Below, one piece after another: positions 62,498 to 64,000 of a DNA stretch of 64,000 nucleotides. Positions within the stretch are counted from its first letter, which is position 1; every line of letters begins with the position of its first letter. Source of the stretch: Peptacetobacter hiranonis (GTDB lineage Bacteria > Bacillota > Clostridia > Peptostreptococcales > Peptostreptococcaceae); assembly GCF_008151785.1 (NCBI RefSeq), contig NZ_CP036523.1:1674001-1738000 (forward strand), written 5' to 3'. The translations under genes and the position numbers were made by a program. The notes below the pieces were generated by a model. It saw only the letters and a list, made by a program, of their open reading frames with translations. It had not been told where the DNA came from and did not search any database.

Positions 62498-62523
62498 AAT
62501 CTTTTTATCTTTACAAGATTAAA

Positions 62524-62571
62524 ACAAAAAAATAAGAGTATTCATATCAATAATTTGATACAAATACTCTT
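62524..62571 (-). terminator. terminator of the histidine kinase gene
   Basis: AAGAGTATT and AATACTCTT arms extended by TATC/GATA, followed on the minus strand by TTTTTTTG. Confidence 0.75.
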
Positions 62572-62593
62572 TTTATTTACAGAGCTTATAAAC

Positions 62594-64000
62594 CTAATTT
62601 TTGGGGATAACCACCTTTATTCTAAATGTATTTTCATCACAAGAGATATTCATTTTTCCATTATATTTCTTTACAGAAGCTTCAACACTTTTTATCCCTA
62701 TACCATGTTTTAATTTATCATTTTTACTTGTGATATATCGTCCTTCTACTTTTTTAACATCATTTTCTTTACTATTTTCACAAATAAAAACAAACATATT
62801 TTTAGCCCACATAGATTTTAAATTTATATACTTTCTACTATTTTCAATTTTATCACAGGCTTCTATTGCATTATCCAGTATATTTCCTAAAATACTAGAC
62901 ATATCTATATTTTCTATAAATCCTGTATTTTTAGAATCTAGATCTAAAATAAACTCTATCCCTTTATTCTCACAAATCTTCATTTTTTCGTCTACAATTA
63001 TATCAAAAATAGCATTTCCACTTGCTTTAATTTGGTTAGCTTTATTTAATTCATTTTGTATACTTTCTATATACTCTAAAGAATCCGATTTATTTTTATT
63101 CATATTTTTTATAGCATAAAGATGATTATTCATATCATGATATAAGCGTCTAATATCTTCTTGAGATTTTTCTAATTTTTCATAGTAATCATTTTTAGAT
63201 TCAAGTCTAGTATACATTTCTTTTTCTTTTACTTTTTCTTCACTTTGTTTTTTTATCTCAAGAATTATATAAAGAATTATTACTGTAGATATTATAGTAA
63301 ACATAGGTATTATTTCTATAATAATAATATACAATTCTGAACGATTTATTCCATATTTTTCTGTCTTTATTACATATTGCATTAATATTATGTAAACAAA
63401 ATTTAGCATAATTATATTTATTGAATACCTATAAATTTTATTCTTTAAAAATCTATCTATTAATTTGTCTAATATTATTACACTTATCCAAATTGTTATT
63501 GCTATAATTATTATTTTTATATTAAATATATTCCAGTCATGCAATTCAAATTTCAAAGAAAGTGGACTCGACATACTTATTTCATTTTCAAATGTAAATA
63601 AAAATCTTGATAAAAAATAATTCTCAATCATACTTATATATTGTCCTGTTAGTATATATAAAAAAGTAAACTTTTTCCATTCTAATTTATATACTTTTGA
63701 ATATATATAAATAATTCCTATCATTATAACTATATTACTTATAATCCAAATTGCTTTTTCCTTAGATATTCTCATATTCTTAATAATCTCTATTAAATTG
63801 AACGATAATGAAGAATGTTGGTTTATATTATTATCTAAAATAGCTATATTCCATAAGCTGATATATCTTGATACAATATACAATACTATTATTATTGTCG
63901 CCTGAATAACTATATTTTTTAAAAAATCTATATCGCTATATTTCCTATATCCCACTACCCAATTTAATATAGATATCGATAATATTATACAAGTCAAATC
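62594..64000 (-). CDS. AgrC-like GHKL histidine kinase, 5' end missing
   Basis: At least 468 residues; the frame is open to the window edge (a TTG at 63997 is probably internal). Residues up to about 230 from the edge are five or six membrane helices, then a coiled coil, then the catalytic region: the H-box HDMNNHLYAI, the N-box NILDNAIEACDKI and the G-box GIGIKSVEASVKKYNG. This is the HPK10/AgrC class that senses secreted peptides and phosphorylates LytTR response regulators. It ends in its own terminator, and the first LytTR-type site follows at once. The regulator gene is expected just beyond 64000. Confidence 0.9.
   Translation of the reverse strand, partial: DLTCIILSISILNWVVGYRKYSDIDFLKNIVIQATIIIVLYIVSRYISLWNIAILDNNINQHSSLSFNLIEIIKNMRISKEKAIWIISNIVIMIGIIYIYSKVYKLEWKKFTFLYILTGQYISMIENYFLSRFLFTFENEISMSSPLSLKFELHDWNIFNIKIIIIAITIWISVIILDKLIDRFLKNKIYRYSINIIMLNFVYIILMQYVIKTEKYGINRSELYIIIIEIIPMFTIISTVIILYIILEIKKQSEEKVKEKEMYTRLESKNDYYEKLEKSQEDIRRLYHDMNNHLYAIKNMNKNKSDSLEYIESIQNELNKANQIKASGNAIFDIIVDEKMKICENKGIEFILDLDSKNTGFIENIDMSSILGNILDNAIEACDKIENSRKYINLKSMWAKNMFVFICENSKENDVKKVEGRYITSKNDKLKHGIGIKSVEASVKKYNGKMNISCDENTFRIKVVIPKN

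Noticed and set aside
62601-63119. Plus-strand open frame of 172 codons
   Set aside because: Antisense to the histidine kinase whose H-, N- and G-boxes are clear; low-complexity Phe/Ile/Ser composition.
1-64000. CRISPR arrays, tRNA or rRNA genes
   Set aside because: No regularly spaced repeats, no cloverleaf-type sequences and no rRNA motifs were noticed on either strand.

Overview
The window looks like chromosome of a low-GC, anaerobic Firmicute, most likely Peptostreptococcaceae (a Peptostreptococcus or a close relative of Clostridioides). The grounds are strongly AT-rich DNA, short A/T-rich spacers, strong AGGAGG ribosome sites with TTG and GTG starts, S-box, glycine and T-box riboswitches, a double-cubane-type 2-hydroxyacyl-CoA dehydratase relative, CWB2 cell-wall repeats, a selenium-handling cluster and single-gene intrinsic terminators almost everywhere. 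I see no rRNA, tRNA or CRISPR array.

Layout. 0-2 kb: an operon with a Fur-type box encoding a small membrane protein with two His pairs (possible di-haem cytochrome), a DUF454 protein and a CydD-like ABC exporter cut by the window edge. 2-6.4 kb: an XRE-cupin regulator, then metN-metI-metQ under a SAM-I riboswitch and a short orphan transcript. 6.4-10 kb: clpB behind a RepL-like winged-helix gene and an unknown gene. 10-17 kb: a membrane GGDEF protein, a saccharopine dehydrogenase-like enzyme under a glycine riboswitch, patatin, TerD and VTT proteins, and an EamA transporter. 17.5-27 kb: a sigma-54 activator, a phospholipase C-like protein, HAD phosphatase, cinA, ddl, MocR and uup. 27-28.4 kb: an IS256-family element.

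28.5-37.6 kb is accessory or cell-surface material: a structured RNA candidate, two paralogous C39-like peptidases, an unusual NRPS-like protein (half condensation domain plus adenylation domain, no carrier), a DUF3867-like protein, a YrvL-like protein, a double-cubane reductase and a CWB2/glucosaminidase protein. 37.8-41 kb is a divergent selenium cluster (cysteine desulfurase; YedE, TusA-like, DUF3343). 41-50.5 kb: AI-2E-family protein, a MarR-controlled pair of ABC exporters, carbonic anhydrase with an orphan PTS IIA, small membrane proteins and a cytoplasmic parvulin. 50.5-55.6 kb: DegV, a T-box-controlled amino-acid ABC transporter and a solitary HEPN protein.

55.8-64 kb is the most interesting part. 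An AgrC-like histidine kinase (cut by the edge) is followed by a large FtsX-type permease, a 55-residue cysteine-rich peptide, a second near-duplicate permease and an ABC ATPase. Three sites with the direct-repeat architecture of LytTR response-regulator boxes (9 bp, 12 bp gap, 9 bp) sit upstream of the first permease, the peptide and the ATPase. This looks like a peptide-signalling, bacteriocin or immunity system whose response regulator should lie just past position 64000.
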